From Stratiolaelaps scimitus (lineage: Eukaryota; Arthropoda; Arachnida; Mesostigmata; Laelapidae): a DNA stretch of 64,000 nucleotides. The translations under genes were made by a program, and so were the position numbers. The notes under the pieces were generated by a model that saw nothing but the letters and a program-made list of their open reading frames with translations, was not told the origin of the DNA and did not search any database. The stretch lies in assembly GCA_019614645.1 (NCBI GenBank), contig JABWDB010000047.1, positions 1,922,001 through 1,986,000 on the forward strand, written 5' to 3'. Of this stretch, positions 1 to 13,500 are shown one piece after another; position 1 is the first letter of the stretch; the number at the start of each line of letters is the position of its first letter.

Positions 1-43
1 TTCATGCAGTTCCCAATTGGTCGAGATGTGTGGAACGTTGAGT
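1..43 (-). CDS. Glutamate receptor exon 5 (partial, cut by window edge)
   Basis: The acceptor is CTCCACAG|A; it encodes LNVPHISTNWELHE, the family's VPHI-T-W motif, then leaves the window. Confidence 0.86.
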
Positions 44-3000
44 CTGTGGAGAGGCCGCAGAGATCAGAGGCGCGTCTTTTATTCATTTATATGTGGTACT
101 AAAGAACCTTACCTTGCATCTCTGTTCTCCACTTAGATGTATCCGTCACATCGTACATTTGCTTTTCTTACTTGTGTATCTATTTTTGCTATGCTACCTA
201 TTGTATTCCCTATTTCTACATTGCTTCATTTGTCGGAGGTTTGCTCGCGTGTCGTATTTGCTTTTCGGATTTCAGCAATTTTAATTGCTCAATTATTATC
301 TCCATTGTTCTCGAAAGGTGATATCTAACCGCGTTTCCTATGTGCGTTTCTTATGAAACTTGATGTCCCAAATTCTCCTTCTCCGAATTGTGGCGCGCAT
401 GTGAATCAGCATTGCATCACTGGTCTTGCCACGGCCGGTTACGTTGTGTCCAATTTACAAACTATTCTGATCTCCACGTGACTATTGCATTTGGCGAACG
501 TGACCGCAGGTACAAACGAAAACGTTTTCCATACTTCTGGGGTCACAAGGTAATTCTTTGACGCCCAAAACTTTTTCAATTTCGTTAGGTTTCTTCCTGT
601 GTTTGTTAGCCCGTTCGTTTCGCGTCTCTGTTTCAGTTTAAAAAGCATCTTCTCCTTTTACAAATTCTACAGCTCGTAGCTCGAGTTACCCCTAGATTGC
701 ATCCTCTTCTCGTGTATTTTTAGTTCACTCGTGTCGCGATGGTTCGCTCACTCAGTCCCTAACCTAGTCTGATACAATTTATTTACTATCCGTTCTATTA
801 TATATGTATGTATACACATAGTGTTACGGAACATAGACATGGGTGCTTCAGTCGTTTTTTTCGACCTACATCTCTTCAATACTATTCACATTATTTTTCT
901 TCGCGAATATGTGACCCTTACATATCCTTGAATTTCCTTGAAGAATTCCATCCACTGTCTACTGCCTCATAGGCTGTATCTACCCATTGTCCAGGCAAAG
1001 TACGGCTAGCCCTCCTCCCTTTCCTTATTCATTCCTGCCCAGTGTATAGACTCTGTCAATACATGTAGGAGCCCCCTACGTATAGGCCCAGACAGAAACC
1101 CTTTTGCCATGGTTCGATGGCCCCTTAGTTCTCTATCTCTCTTAACCGTCTGTTCCGTACTCGCACTCGCTGTAAATTCGCCGTATCGAAGCGGCGAATT
1201 GAAATCGAATCAATGTGATGAATAGGTGGAATGAGGCGGAAGACGTACCTGAACGCCGTTGCTTTCATTAGCTCCTTCACGCTCGGAGAACTTGGACCAA
1301 CGAATGCGGCCACCTTATTTCGGGCAAGTTCGCACACTGGGACGAGAGGAGGAAGCATTTCCAATAGAACAATAGACCACATGGCAGACACACAGACGAC
1401 ACGTGTGGCGTATCTTAATTTTGTTTGCTTGAAAGTTTTGATAGATTTCGAACTCGTTTCGTTATGTTTCCTTTTTTATTGGCCTAAGCGGCACTCTCCC
1501 TTTGTTCTTTTCTCCCCATATGACCCATATGAGGTAATGCACTCAAATATTATCCAGTTATGACAAAAGGCTCTTTCTCATAATTATGATGTCATGGTAT
1601 TATATTATACTCGTTTGGACGCACAGAAGATCCTCAGTACTTACTGTGCCTTGATGCACTGAAGCTGTCCTTTGGCCTGACATTAAACATCTAGAAAGTG
1701 AAGCATTTGTGAAGTTAGACAACGTATTGTTAACAACTAGTTGTTGTATGAACTCGTACACTGAATACGTATATATTTGTGATCATTGATCACCACTGAA
1801 GTCAATACGACCCCTTCTAAATATAAACTGTTTTAATTTAAATCATCATCCCTTGCATATGTATATAACCGAATACATTTTCCAGGCTGACTCACAGCCA
1901 ACATTTAATGTCCACGGTACTGCTTTCGGCATTGCTTCATAACACGGACCCCTTTAAATGTCTTTTTTATCTTGAACTAATGTTGAAGGTAGTATCGAGA
2001 CTAATCCCCGACACGGGTGCAGGCCCCACACCACAGTGGCAAATATTCCCGAATTGCAATATAAAACTATTCGATTTGATGCCCATTACATTTGAAGTTG
2101 CCTCCCTTATCTCCTGATGATACTTTGCATCACTCACCCTGTTGTGAGTGTCCAATCTTCCATTTTCTTTCTTTAGTGGAAAATACACTTTCACATGCAT
2201 CATCGATCAGTCACACGAACAGTTGGATTATTGCTCGCACGAAGGACAAGCATTTACAACGGTTTTGGAACTGCTCAAAGGCTTGATAGAGCATGCGGCA
2301 TCAATATCATTTTCTTCAATTGATATGTCTAATTAACAGAGCCAGTTGACCCAAGTTACGAACATTATTCCTTGATACTCTCAGCATCACATTATCGTTC
2401 ATTACTATACGATTCATACACGAATGACAGAACAGGTCAGGGTGGGTCAACAACCTTTGCCTGAAATTTGGTGTCTTTGACGAGACCCTTGTCTCGATTT
2501 ACTCGGTCTATTGCCAGGGAGAAATGACGCGCAAGACGACCGTCCTCCTGATCAAAGATTCCTCCTGGAAGACAACGAGTCCGTAACACAAAAGCAATAC
2601 ATCGGAGTAGCTAATGGGTTCGTGGTAAAGCTCAATATATACACATATATATACACAGAGGTCTTTTACGGCGAGAGCGACATCGCAGTGGGACAACCAT
2701 AATTAAGCCCTCTCGTTTTGCACTTGGGCACTATTTGGCACCTGTTAGTAGTAGTAATAATTAGAGTAACTTCATTGTCAAATCTACAAGTTCAATGCGA
2801 TTGTTCCACGCCCCTGGTATTCCCCTGATATACGCAGTTAGCATCTGCTGCATGTTGCTTATCAGCACATCCTATAGGCCTCAAGAAAATAAGTACGCCT
2901 ACCGATATTCACAGAATCCGATTGCGCGTGAGCAAGGTGAGACATGCTAAGTAGAGGTAATAATAACAACCATGCTAGCGATAGCATGAACCCGATTTTA

Positions 3001-3044
3001 GCGGGGGATATTTTCACCCCAGCGAACGCTGCAGAAGATGTCAT
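1..3044 (-). CDS. Ionotropic glutamate receptor, N-terminal part (5 coding exons, runs off left edge)
   Basis: This encodes a ligand-gated cation channel subunit of the ionotropic glutamate receptor family; only the signal peptide and the first part of the extracellular amino-terminal domain lie in the window. Exons on the minus strand are 2903..3044, 2455..2564, 1645..1690, 1249..1336 and 1..43. Together they give 429 nt, 143 codons, with every junction in phase (1, 0, 1, 2). The hydrophobic signal ends near Ala-His-Ala/Gln. It is followed by the family's first strand (NIGGIFDQ), an AIDRVNRD helix, the KDSFSASRHMCEL segment, VAAFVGPSSPSV and LNVPHISTNW, in the order of kainate/AMPA-type receptor amino-terminal domains. 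An in-frame upstream ATG exists at 3125, but 3044 gives the better signal peptide. The pore and ligand-binding domains lie beyond base 1, so the subclass (kainate, NMDA-like or co-receptor IR) is not settled; kainate-like is my inference. Confidence 0.88.
1249..1336 (-). CDS. Glutamate receptor exon 4
   Basis: A strong pyrimidine tract precedes CCCAG|TG, and the donor is CAG|GTACGT. It encodes CELARNKVAAFVGPSSPSV, the family's GVAAI-GPSS motif. Confidence 0.9.
1645..1690 (-). CDS. Glutamate receptor exon 3 (46-nt micro-exon)
   Basis: It lies between TTTCTAG|ATG and CACA|GTAAGT and encodes MFNVRPKDSFSASRH. It supplies the DSF segment that precedes the conserved Cys in this family, and it restores frame between exons 2 and 4. 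Confidence 0.82.
1876..1962 (-). repeat. SINE family 2, partial copy (tail part)
   Basis: It shares the blocks TGACTCACAGCCAACATTTAA, GTCCACGGTAC, TTTCGGCATTGCTTCATAA and CGGACCCCTTTAAA (plus-strand sense) with the copies at 24.8, 47.6 and 61.0 kb. The tRNA-like head is missing here. It lies in an intron of the glutamate receptor gene. Confidence 0.7.
2455..2564 (-). CDS. Glutamate receptor exon 2
   Basis: The acceptor is TTCCAG|GA and the donor AAG|GTTGTT. It encodes GGIFDQEDGR and the first helix AIDRVNRDKG of the amino-terminal domain. Confidence 0.86.
2903..3044 (-). CDS. Glutamate receptor exon 1 (signal peptide)
   Basis: ATG at 3044; 47 codons plus one base. A hydrophobic Leu-rich core (LAWLLLLPLLSM) and the Ala-His-Ala cleavage motif are seen. 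The donor is G|GTAGGC. Confidence 0.85.
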
Positions 3045-5667
3045 CTTCGCCCACAGGAATCGCTTCACTGCTGAAAGGACAAAACACGAAAAAGGAAACG
3101 GTGAAATTATATCCTCAACATGCATAATCGCCTATAATGTCCCTGTTCTAAGGCCTAAGAAGCGTTCTAAGCTTGCTCAGTGAAGCATTTCGCTTGACAT
3201 TCGTGTGTATCGACAGCCATCGTTATTTAAGATTTTCTACATTTCGACAACAAGATCTATCTCATGGGACCTACACATCGAAAATACGTATACCGATTTC
3301 TTGTGCTATAGGTAAACTTGCGCAACATCACAACGCCGATGAACTTCCCTTTCCCAAGTCAGCTATTTTTAGTTAGCTAATTGTGACGGTTAGTGATTTT
3401 TATAGAGGATATATGAAAATTAACCGAGTTTCATTATCTAGGGAATTATAATCATTAATCGTGTATATGAATTAACTGGTTTTTCGAGCTTGATTTTATT
3501 ATTATTTTTTATTACTCTGTCATCTATGTTAAGTCGAGACATGATGATGATGATAGCCAATGACATATCTCCAAATTGCATTCTACAGCTCTATGGATCG
3601 ATCAATCGTTATAATTAATAGAAATAAATAATAGGCTTTTGCAATTGAGAATACTCCGGAGTAATGGCTACCGTACCCAGATAGATGATCGGACACTTAT
3701 GTCGATTTCCTGATGAGTAACACGATACTTTGAGTAGGAATAAACCTCGGTATAAATCGATATGCCACGAGGTCTTGTTGGTCAGTAATTCTGTTTCAGA
3801 TGACATTTTCTTGCGCTGTTTGCGATCGTGGCTCCGAGCACCGGTTCGTGCAACTTGTTGGAGCTCTACTTCGTGTGATTGAAAAGTGACAGAATGTCAC
3901 AAAGAGACACTGGCAGCGCTCTACTTATCAGAAAACTCAGATCAAGAGAATAATTTATTTATAATCAATTTAGAATTATTTATCATTAACGCGTTGATAC
4001 CCGCATTTGATTTCGTTTTGACCAATGATTTTCAAGCCGCTGTGCTGTGCGTGCCCACGTTTATGACGAGCTCTACTACGAAGCCTAGTTAGCGGGATAC
4101 ACCGCCAATTTTTTTGGTATCTCAGTGAAAATTGCTTAGGCATGTAGTTATTTCATTGTTTCTGTTCGCAAACAGAAATAAAAACTTCCAGCATGCAAAT
4201 CAACACAGTTATTCATTTGATGCGTACACGCAATCGCGACCACATGTTCGTCTCACGTAGATTTTGTGGACAAATGTTTATATACACGTACGAGTAATCA
4301 GCGAAGAATCCTTCAAATCTCTGTACGTCTCAGATCGATTTAACAACACGTTTGGTTGGAGAATACCGTGGCTAGACAAATAATGTTTTCAGTCAAATTA
4401 ATCTCAACTTTGTGAAATTATGAACGCAGGGTTTTTTGTACATGTGTCATTTACCGAAGGAACGGTGTTAATAAATAACTAAACACGGAAATGAGTTGAT
4501 ATCGACATCGGAGCAAAGGAAAATCCACCTGGGAAAAACGACTCGGCGAGCGATATAGCTCATTTGATTTTTGTTCCTTAACTCAAATGCGTGTTTAGCT
4601 TTTCATATGCTGTATCTTGGGACGGGTGGCCTTTCGTTGAATTAAAAAACAACGCAGTTTCTCTGTTAGTAGGGTTAGACACATGATTAATTGTTGTCGT
4701 TAACATGAATAATGATAACACATTTAAGTTCCCACCTATTATGCCTATGTGTAACTGTAGATAGGAGTCGAGTTGCTCGAAATATATTTGTTTCAACCAT
4801 AAACCAAACTAACCAATTATTTATTAGTCATTCATATATTCCTGTTGATTCTAATAAACCATTCGATTTATATATCATATACGGTAATTCGTCTCATTGT
4901 TCATGGCGATCGGTACATGGGTAAGCAATAATAGGTTACGCGCAGCGCAAATACGATAACTTTCGCTGGAGGCAGATAGATTTAGAAAACTGCTCTTGGC
5001 ATGTGGTATGTCACACTGATACGTTACACTGCTAATAGCCATAAGTATTATATGGATCGCTAATCCGAAGTTGTTACCCAGAGAGGGGTCTCTTCATCAC
5101 TTGTTAGTGGTGGCGAAAGCCTCATCTTTGAGTCGGCCTGACGATATTTTACGTCGCTGTAAAGACTTGGGACCACTGCTTCAACATCATTCACAATCTC
5201 TATCGTCCCTAAGTAATTTCCGCCTGCCACGGTGAGGTGGGTTACGGATCATGGGTCTGTCAGCCCAGTCGTAGCTTGTAGCCGATCCTTAGTGTTTACG
5301 AGCGTCGCTTGACACCTTTCGATCCTGTTTCTATGTTTTGGGATAGGTACCAGCTTAATCTGGCCGTGTCATTCACAATTAGAGACTTGCGGAACGTATC
5401 GGTAACTGACTTGTTTCGGTCTTAAACTTTCGAACTACACGTGAGGGCTATGAATATATCACTGAATAGTAGGTAATAATAACGTCCCAAGCAGATATTC
5501 TAGTCTGGTCTCAGCCGTTTGAGCGCCAGATCATTTTCAGTCAAGGAACATGGTAGCAATGCCGCACAATGAGATTTGCTAGTTGTCATTTCCCTGGAAG
5601 TGTCATCGTTGTAGGCGCACGTTCAAGTTAATAGAATACAATACGCTACAAAGTTTTGGTCTATTAA

Positions 5668-5772
5668 CTGAACTGCAGTTTTTTTTTTACAACGCTTAAG
5701 TTCTCGTCGCAGGACTCGAACCTGGCGCCTCTGACTTTTTAGAGCCAGAGACTTACGCACCGTCGAAGCAAT
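5668..5772 (-). repeat. tRNA-derived SINE, family 1, copy
   Basis: On the minus strand it carries a tRNA-like head (TAAGTCTCTGGCTCTAAAAAG) with a B-box GGTTCGAGTCC, followed by a short A-rich stretch. It matches the copies at 11.7 and 30.3 kb in the head and in the TTAAGC-TTGTAAA part, and is diverged and shorter than they are. Confidence 0.75.
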
Positions 5773-7713
5773 CTTGCTGAAATCGGTGTAGTTACTAAAA
5801 ATATTGCCTGCATTTCCTGGTTGGCGGTAACCGTTCTCGAGATGCAACGCGGCAACAGTAATATCGGTTGAGGTAGCCAAGACTATAAACGTTTATAGAA
5901 TAGACTTCAGAACTTGAAACTGGATCTGTTAGAAACCGCCTATTGGACATTCTATTGGTGCCAAAGGCCATTTGAATTGTGAAAATGAGCACCACTCACC
6001 TTCTACAAGATGTATTCCGTTCGGTACAAATGCATTTACCGCACAATAAACGATTGCTTCACTGAAAATTTAGCATCCATTAGTCAGGTCACTTGTATCA
6101 ATGGCGTTGCTGAATAACACATGTATATATATATACTCCATGTACGTTGCGACGAAATCTCTTCACGACTAATTATCTACACTCTCTATTACAACTTAAT
6201 ATACCATTGTTGTTTCACATTCTCGAGGCGTCGCTTGAGTCATCACTGAACCTTCACAGATTGAGCAGCCTGGTCCCACGCTTCGATCTGTACACCAACA
6301 TACATACACACACGTAACCATGCCAGTGATGGCGGCAATATGATGAGCTACCGTCGATAATAGGAACTTAGAACCCTTGTTCAAATGCGCACCCTCACAT
6401 GACTAACTACCATACTAGTGTATAGAGATATAGTCAGTTGCTCGACTGTATTATCCGCACATCAAACGCAAGCTCTGTCGACTCTCTCGAAATATTCGGC
6501 GAAATGTTCTTGGTATTCGCGCTTGTCTCTCTATATATCTGTCTACATCGCGAAGGCTGTGGTCAGTCTCTTGTGCCTGTGAGACAGTTGCCCTTCGGAC
6601 TGTGCACGAACAATAACAACACGCGAGTGTACATCCACCGAGGACCAAGAAGAGAGGGTTTTGGGTCGCTTGAAAGCATCGAGCGAGACGAAGAAAGCGA
6701 AATAAGGCCAGATTTCTATTCTGACCGTACATCAGCCGAGACATGACTAGATTAGCCGCACTGTGTCTCTAAAATCGGGCAGTGCTAACGCACACGTGAA
6801 TGCGCCCGAGTGTAGGTCTCAGCCAAGCTCGTTGCCGCTTCGGGTGGGCTGAGCCTCGATCTAGACCACGGTGCTACCCTTGTTTCCACAGCGTCACGGG
6901 AGAAGTCGGCCACGTTACTGGTTAGGCGCTACTGGAGGCCTATATCGCTCTCTCAGATGCTAGATGCCGCTGATCTCGTCCATACGTGTGTACTGTTTAA
7001 TTTTATGGAAATACTCGTAGCGTTTTAGAATAGACCGCTTTTATAATGCGATAAACGGCGATAAAGGAAAACGAATGATTTATGTACATAGTCGTTGTCG
7101 GCAAACTCGATAAACTCCGTGCAAAATACATATAATAATAATATATATAATAATACATATAATAATAATGATACGAACGCTAATTATAATAAGGTGTTTT
7201 AATCATAAAAAGTTTGTTCATTAGGGATGCACTAGCGCAAGTGACTTGGTGTATTATCACACTTCTATTTAAGTCAGCTAGACTCTCATTAAGCGTGGTA
7301 GAATACAAATAGTATTTCTCGTTTTTACTCTCAAATTGTCACCCTATCTAATAGATTATATGACAGAGAAGTAATGTGAATAGCGAATGTAACATGAGCC
7401 ATTTATTTTCTTAAATATATCTCTTTATCAAAATCTAGAGAGGCGTTCGTGTGAGGAGCCGACAATGGAACGAATACGACGATCATACTTGGCGTCATTA
7501 CAGCCACAATAATAGTGTGATTAACTTTGGCCGGTTTGTCGATATTCATGAATATTTATTATTCAGAAATACTTGATTTAATATTTTCTTATTTAATATT
7601 TATTATTATTTTATTTGTTTGTTTAGCTATACTTGATGTCATAATATTACGTTACGTGTCTGCAGTTAATTATGATATTGTTGTACTTTGCCGTAAATTC
7701 TGTTACAGCTTTG

Positions 7714-7716
<3 letters not shown>

Positions 7717-7744
<28 letters not shown>
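7717..7744. repeat. (AT)n microsatellite
   Basis: An uninterrupted AT dinucleotide tract. A second, shorter, interrupted tract follows at about 7941-7974. Confidence 0.95.
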
Positions 7745-7747
<3 letters not shown>

Positions 7748-10427
7748 AATAAATATGAGTGATTAAATTATGAGTGAAAAAAAACAAGACAGCTTAATAT
7801 TTTTGAATTGAATCGTGGTTGAAGAAACTGCGATGTTTACATTGGTTGAGTTCTCGCAAAATTAATAGTAAATATATTAAGACAACATATTCTAGTATTA
7901 ACTTTGATTGTTTCAGGCAGACTCATCAGAGTCTTCAGTCATATATATCGAAACATATATATATATATATATATGTGATAAAAAAATTTAAATGTTTTTC
8001 AAAATTAATCTTTCATAATACTATGCAGTACAATGCTAAATTGCTGGCAGTGCAAATACGCAATTAGATCGCCCAACTGGACGTTATTCAACATCTGTAT
8101 CAGGGCACACAGACGACAGTCTTCTATGTTTCTCGTGTGTTTCAAACTAATTTGAGGTCTTCTACTTTAGTCTCTCGTTGTGGAGGTTCGGAGTACCTAT
8201 ATACGAGTCTCTCTAAATGAGTCTTGTTCTTTTGGCGAGCCCATGCACGATGCTATGCTATAGAGATCGCCCAGATGGTTTCACGGCTTCACCCACTGGG
8301 TCAGTAGCCTGGGTCTGGGTGCTTGGTTTCACAACACAGCGACTGTGGCGGGTCGGCTGTGATGCATTAGTTGCATAAAACAAAAGATGTAACTATTGTA
8401 GCAGTCGTTAGAGAACCAAGCGTTCTCTATCGTTGTTTCTCAGCTACCTTCATATGCATACCCATTGATACTCATGAGCATATTGTTGCATATACACATA
8501 GCTATCTATTATATGAATAAAAAGTATTATGAATAAGCATAAATATACACCGAATGTGGATGATATCGAAGCACAAGAAACCAATGGCGATCACTTCATC
8601 ATTTTATCCACCACGAATGAATTAACTCAACTAGCTACAAGCACATGGTTCGCTATGCATTGATCTAAAAAATTGCAGACACTGTTTTTATTGCTAAACC
8701 GCATCCAGACTAACTATTTGTTCCCTGACTAAACCTCTATATGCACTATTCCGACAGTGAAAGAACGAAAATGTTTTGGGTTTATATCAATTATTTTGTC
8801 CGCTATTTAATTAATTTATCTCTCGAGTGTGATGACGCTCCGAAGAATATGAGGAATACTGCTACTACTAGCAAGGGATAAATTTGTCGTTAAATAACCT
8901 TGTATTAAGTGCTCCACCTCCCCTATAGATTGGCAACCCTCAATATGGTATAACCTTCACAAAACGCGTTGCTTAGTAGTTGGGGTGTCGGATGGAAGCA
9001 AAGTTCGACAGTCCTAAATTAGTTTCCATCTTTTTCTCGTCGATCTCAATTCCACATTCAGCGTGGACGTTTAATAAACACACATGCTCTCACGAGCTAT
9101 ACTCACTAGACCTAGCGAAGGTTTAACCCAGCCGAAATACAACATCATGTATAATATTTTATTGAATAGAATGTTCATTGCGTAACGGGTCGTGAGAACT
9201 ATTTGTGAACTCGGCTACGATGATTACCTGGCGAATTTACCCACCCAGATATAGTGAGATAGAGTGCCTTTAAACGCCAGGTTAGAGCGAACTTATGAGA
9301 GCTGCAGACTGATCGAGCACAAGTTGTGCTTGTAGCGTCGTAATCGTCGGGTGGCACCAATGTCCTACGACAGAGTTCACGGCCCTCGTGTGAGTGCCAT
9401 AGGATGAAAGATGTGGCACACGCCGAAACAGCGGAAAGTCTATTTTTTAAAATAGTGAATTCTTCAAGAGCGAGAAACACAGATACTGAGAATGATTGTT
9501 CATATTAAGAGACACCGAGGTGTAGAGTCTCCCGTATGATAAGAAATCGCCTTCACGAGCCCATGTTAGGACTAAACAGGCGATAACATATCGCTATTCT
9601 TTAAAGCCAAATAGTATCACTTCGAATCGAAAATATAGCAGAAGCTAGCCGAATTATCTCGGCAATTTCAGAGTCCGCCGTTCTGTCAGAATGGGAATGA
9701 TCACCTTACCGCACCTCGATAGTAGATTGGAGAATATGAAGCTTGAATGAATCATCTGGTGCTGGTTAGCCTAGATTTATTTTGCATTTCTTAGAAATCT
9801 CGACTCAACCATTCGGCCGTTGTCACAACGGAATAGTGTTATAACTCCCAAGTCTGTTAATTCGACGATGACGAGTTGTTACTTCCGACCTGTTAGGCAG
9901 TCAGCCATAAATTCGTCAGCGCGATCCTATAAATGATTGACACGTTGGCCCATTCATCTATTCAAACGATTGTCGAAGGGCGACCCTGTACAAGTTCAGG
10001 TCGGCCAAGCTGACTATTGTGGTGTTTGCGACATGAGCCATTCGTTCTTCAGTGTCTCAATGTTGTCAACTTCGCGACACCTCATTGTATGTTTAGCGCA
10101 GGTCGTGGTGCGCAGGCTAGTTCTCGATTGTCTGATATTAAGAAAAATTTGGAGTTTTTCCAGGCGGCGTTTTTCTCTCTCGCGGTTCGCAAAAAAGTAA
10201 CCTGCTATCTACCATCCTCGTTCTGTCATCGAAGGAGCAGATGCGAGAAGCGTGAGCGGCTGTAACTCTTGCTGGTTACAGCCGCTGGGAAAGCAGATGA
10301 CGACGTTACGTGGACGTTGTGGGCATAATTCAAAACTCTGGGTAGTGCACCTACCCTTTTGTAAATCATTCCATAAAAGTTGGTGGACGTCCTTCCAACT
10401 GGCGCCACTTTCGGAGGTCGTGCCAGG

Positions 10428-10435
10428 TATAAAAA
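10428..10435 (+). promoter_or_regulatory. TATA box of the mucin-like gene
   Basis: TATAAAAA lies in a GC-richer context about 104 bases upstream of the ATG at 10532. A start site about 25-30 bases downstream (near 10455) is expected from spacing alone. Confidence 0.6.
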
Positions 10436-10531
10436 GCGGCAGGGCCAATTCGTTCTAGAACTCCTCCTAGTGATTAGCAGTAAGATTGGCCAAAACAATT
10501 GTCTGTGTTCGCAGTAGCCGGCGGCGTGAAT

Positions 10532-10583
10532 ATGCCGAAGATGTTTCACGGTGTGACTTTTCTGTTATTTTGTATCGTTGAAG
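10532..10583 (+). CDS. Mucin-like gene exon 1 (start of signal peptide)
   Basis: ATG at 10532, donor GAAG|GTTGGT, phase 1. It encodes MPKMFHGVTFLLFCIVE. Joined to exon 2 it creates the cleavage-type end VIVA-Q, which is the main reason for linking them. Confidence 0.65.
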
Positions 10584-13500
10584 GTTGGTGGTATTTAACA
10601 ATATTGTTTGCACGTGTTCTTAAACCCTTAGCAGAACCGTTAAGCGTTTATTGTGGATACATAGGTCCAACTGGGACATAAATATCCTGGATACAGATCA
10701 ACTTGCGTTGAACACAGTGGTAATTCTTTAATGGTGATATCGAATGGTGAAATTATTTTGGTGATTGGTTACTAACGAGGAAATATGATTTTGGCCGCTC
10801 TGACATACGCTCTATTCGTCGACTATAGCCCAAGAAGTTTTCAGTATCTCGCACAGCTAACGCTAATTAGTGCACGGATTAGTACATTAATTAGTGCATT
10901 TTTTTGAGGATTACGGGAATGGCTGATACACACACGCCCAACTATGATCCGGCGTTAGTGCGCGACGCTCGAATCCACTAAACCAGCTTGGGTGGCTCCG
11001 AACGTTTACCACATTACTTCGATCAAGGCCACATAAGCTACAAGAAAGAAAACGATCTGAAACCCCTTAACTACTCAATTATTTAGTATAGACATCATTC
11101 AGGTGAACTATTAACAAATGCTCAGAAACATTTGTTAGAGCATTAAAAAAAAATGCATGTCCGTTATTAACAGTGATTGTCATTCACGCAGTTGGCGAGA
11201 ACGCATCACGTTTCGATACAGAGCCATTATGTGAGAACACTACTTCAGTGACACTGTACTCGAAAGCGATAACATAAACGAGAACGAGCTTAGTAATTTT
11301 GAATATCCCACAAAAATTATCTTCAACCAATCCCTGTCCAATGGGGGTGTGCTCATACCGAAGTAAGAACAACGTTGTTGCTATTTCTTTTAATCCTATC
11401 CCGGTTGAGGTGTAATTAGCTTGGAGGGGTATTCGTCCAAGCTGACATAATGCTCAACATGAAACCACTCATTGGCCATATTCACATCTATGGTGGATTT
11501 TCCTTTCATATTGAAGCCTGTGCTCGCATTGCTAAACGCTCGAATGTTTCAAGGATGAGGTTGAACATGGTTCAACTATTTCAACAACAATTGAGTTGTA
11601 TTTTTAAATAGTGTTGTATAAAAAATAAGATTAGATTCCGACTTCAGTTGGCTCGTTAGCTCTGGCCGATTATGCAACTATTCGTCCTATTCGCATACCG
11701 TAACTGAATTATATAAGGTAAGGTAAAGGTTTTATTGGCTTATTAAAGGAGCTGCAATTTTACAATGCTTAAGCTCTCTTATATGTCACGCAGCGGGGCT
11801 CGAACCTGCGGTCTCTGGCTTCCGATAACCAGAGACTTAGCCGTGGTTATTCAATGTGAGCCAATTCGACATTTGCGTAACACAACCAAACCTGATCATG
11901 CCTCCTTCCTTCGGCTTACAAAGTAATATATTATAATATTCTTCAAGGTACATTTTCCGTTACGAATTCGCCTCGAATTTAATATGCGTAATCTTGGAAT
12001 ATAGGCTATGAGGTAGCCACTTTCCCAACTGCTTTCAAACGCAATCATCGCAAGATCATCTCCTCAACTGTTTTGTGATTCTCATAGTTATCACGTAATA
12101 GCGGCACGTAAAGACTGTTAGCATACAGCCGGACTCTGTGCAAGACCCTAGATTCAATCGTTTAAACATGATCATAGACCTTGTGCTATTTGGAATATAG
12201 TATAACTTAGACCTCGATTCTTCCTCACAGAACGTCTAAGGCTTTCCTTATTGTGGTATCATTATAGAAACCTGAAAATAACCAAATGCCTCGGCAACCG
12301 CTTGATCAACAGTTAATCTATTTTTGCACAACGACACAAACACCTCCGAATATTTGTATCCAATCTAATGAACGTGTATCCGTTTCGTTTAGTGATCGTT
12401 GCTCAAAGGACCCGAACTGCGCGCGGACGACTGCCGATATTCACCGAGAATCCCATCTCGGAACGGGCCGCTGTCCTTCGCGAGTTTCTCCGAGGCCAGA
12501 GTCCAGAATTCATCCAACAGCTTCAGTCGCTCAAATGCGACAAATATCTATCACCCGGAAGTAACCGCGTCACGAATGCTGTAAGCGCATTTTATAATCT
12601 CTTCGATCTCGACGGGAGAAATACGCGTCGAGCTCCAGTATCATCGAGTTTGGTCTCCATCAATGAACTGCCTTTCTTCAAGCTGTTTCAAAATCACCGG
12701 TCTCGGCGGTCAACTCATACTGAGCGAGAAATTGTAGCGTCTGCGGCACGGGTTATCAGGAAGGTTAGACAGGAGCTGTATCGCGAAACTAACGAACCAC
12801 TGCCTATCCGGAGACTCGTGAGGAGGCTTGTGGATGACCCACCTGATTTTATGACACAAATGGTTGGTAGTATGATAATCCTTTTCCTCGTGCTAACGAT
12901 AGATGACAGACGTAATCGATTCCGCTGCCTGGTGGTGATCAGCACGAGTCCAACTGTAACCTCCAAGTTTCTTAGATGGTTTGCCCGTACAATTAAGGTA
13001 TTCTTATTGGCTAATTAACTGTTTTTTCGAGCTGACCCTCAGCTGTTCCCCTAGCTGACAGGCCTCAGCTTATTGGCTAATTGTATGTTTTTGATTAATA
13101 CTTAATCTAGTACGTGGTACCTATTAATCAGCCTAACCAAAGCGTATCCTACGAAAGGATACACTTGTTAATACGTGACCTTCATGGCATTTATTCGACT
13201 AATGAGTGGAAATTCGAAAGGCAGTTTTTTTAATTACAATAGTAATTTACTCTGGGAGACTTGATGAGCTATCTTCGAGGTAATTAGCAGACGTAGTAAA
13301 AGCGAGTTGTTCGGGCTGCGATCGAAGTAACGTCAGTGCAGGTCCGGAAAGTTTCCGATTAAGTGTTACCGAGGTTTTTAAGAAAATAGTATTTGAGTAT
13401 AAACATATTCTTTATCTTTTCCAAATGTTTAAACGACTAGATCACTGGAGATTATCTGAGTTACGAATATACTGTGTTCCTCATATCAGGCTTATCACAC

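Larger units (their letters stand above)
3045..10427. other. Long AT-rich upstream/intergenic stretch
   Basis: I see no exon here with both plausible splice sites and family similarity. The stretch holds one SINE (about 5.67 kb) and (AT)n tracts near 7.7 and 7.96 kb. A more GC-rich patch at about 6.43-6.95 kb has short open frames on both strands but nothing recognisable; it could be promoter or 5' untranslated sequence of the receptor gene, which is inference only. Confidence 0.5.

Noticed and set aside
1231..1563. 110-codon plus-strand open frame
   Set aside because: Antisense shadow of glutamate receptor exon 4.
6430..6960. GC-rich patch with open frames on both strands
   Set aside because: No splice sites or motif support coding; promoter or leader role is only a guess.
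10226..10549. 107-codon minus-strand open frame
   Set aside because: Covers the TATA box and first exon of the plus-strand mucin-like gene in antisense; no independent support.
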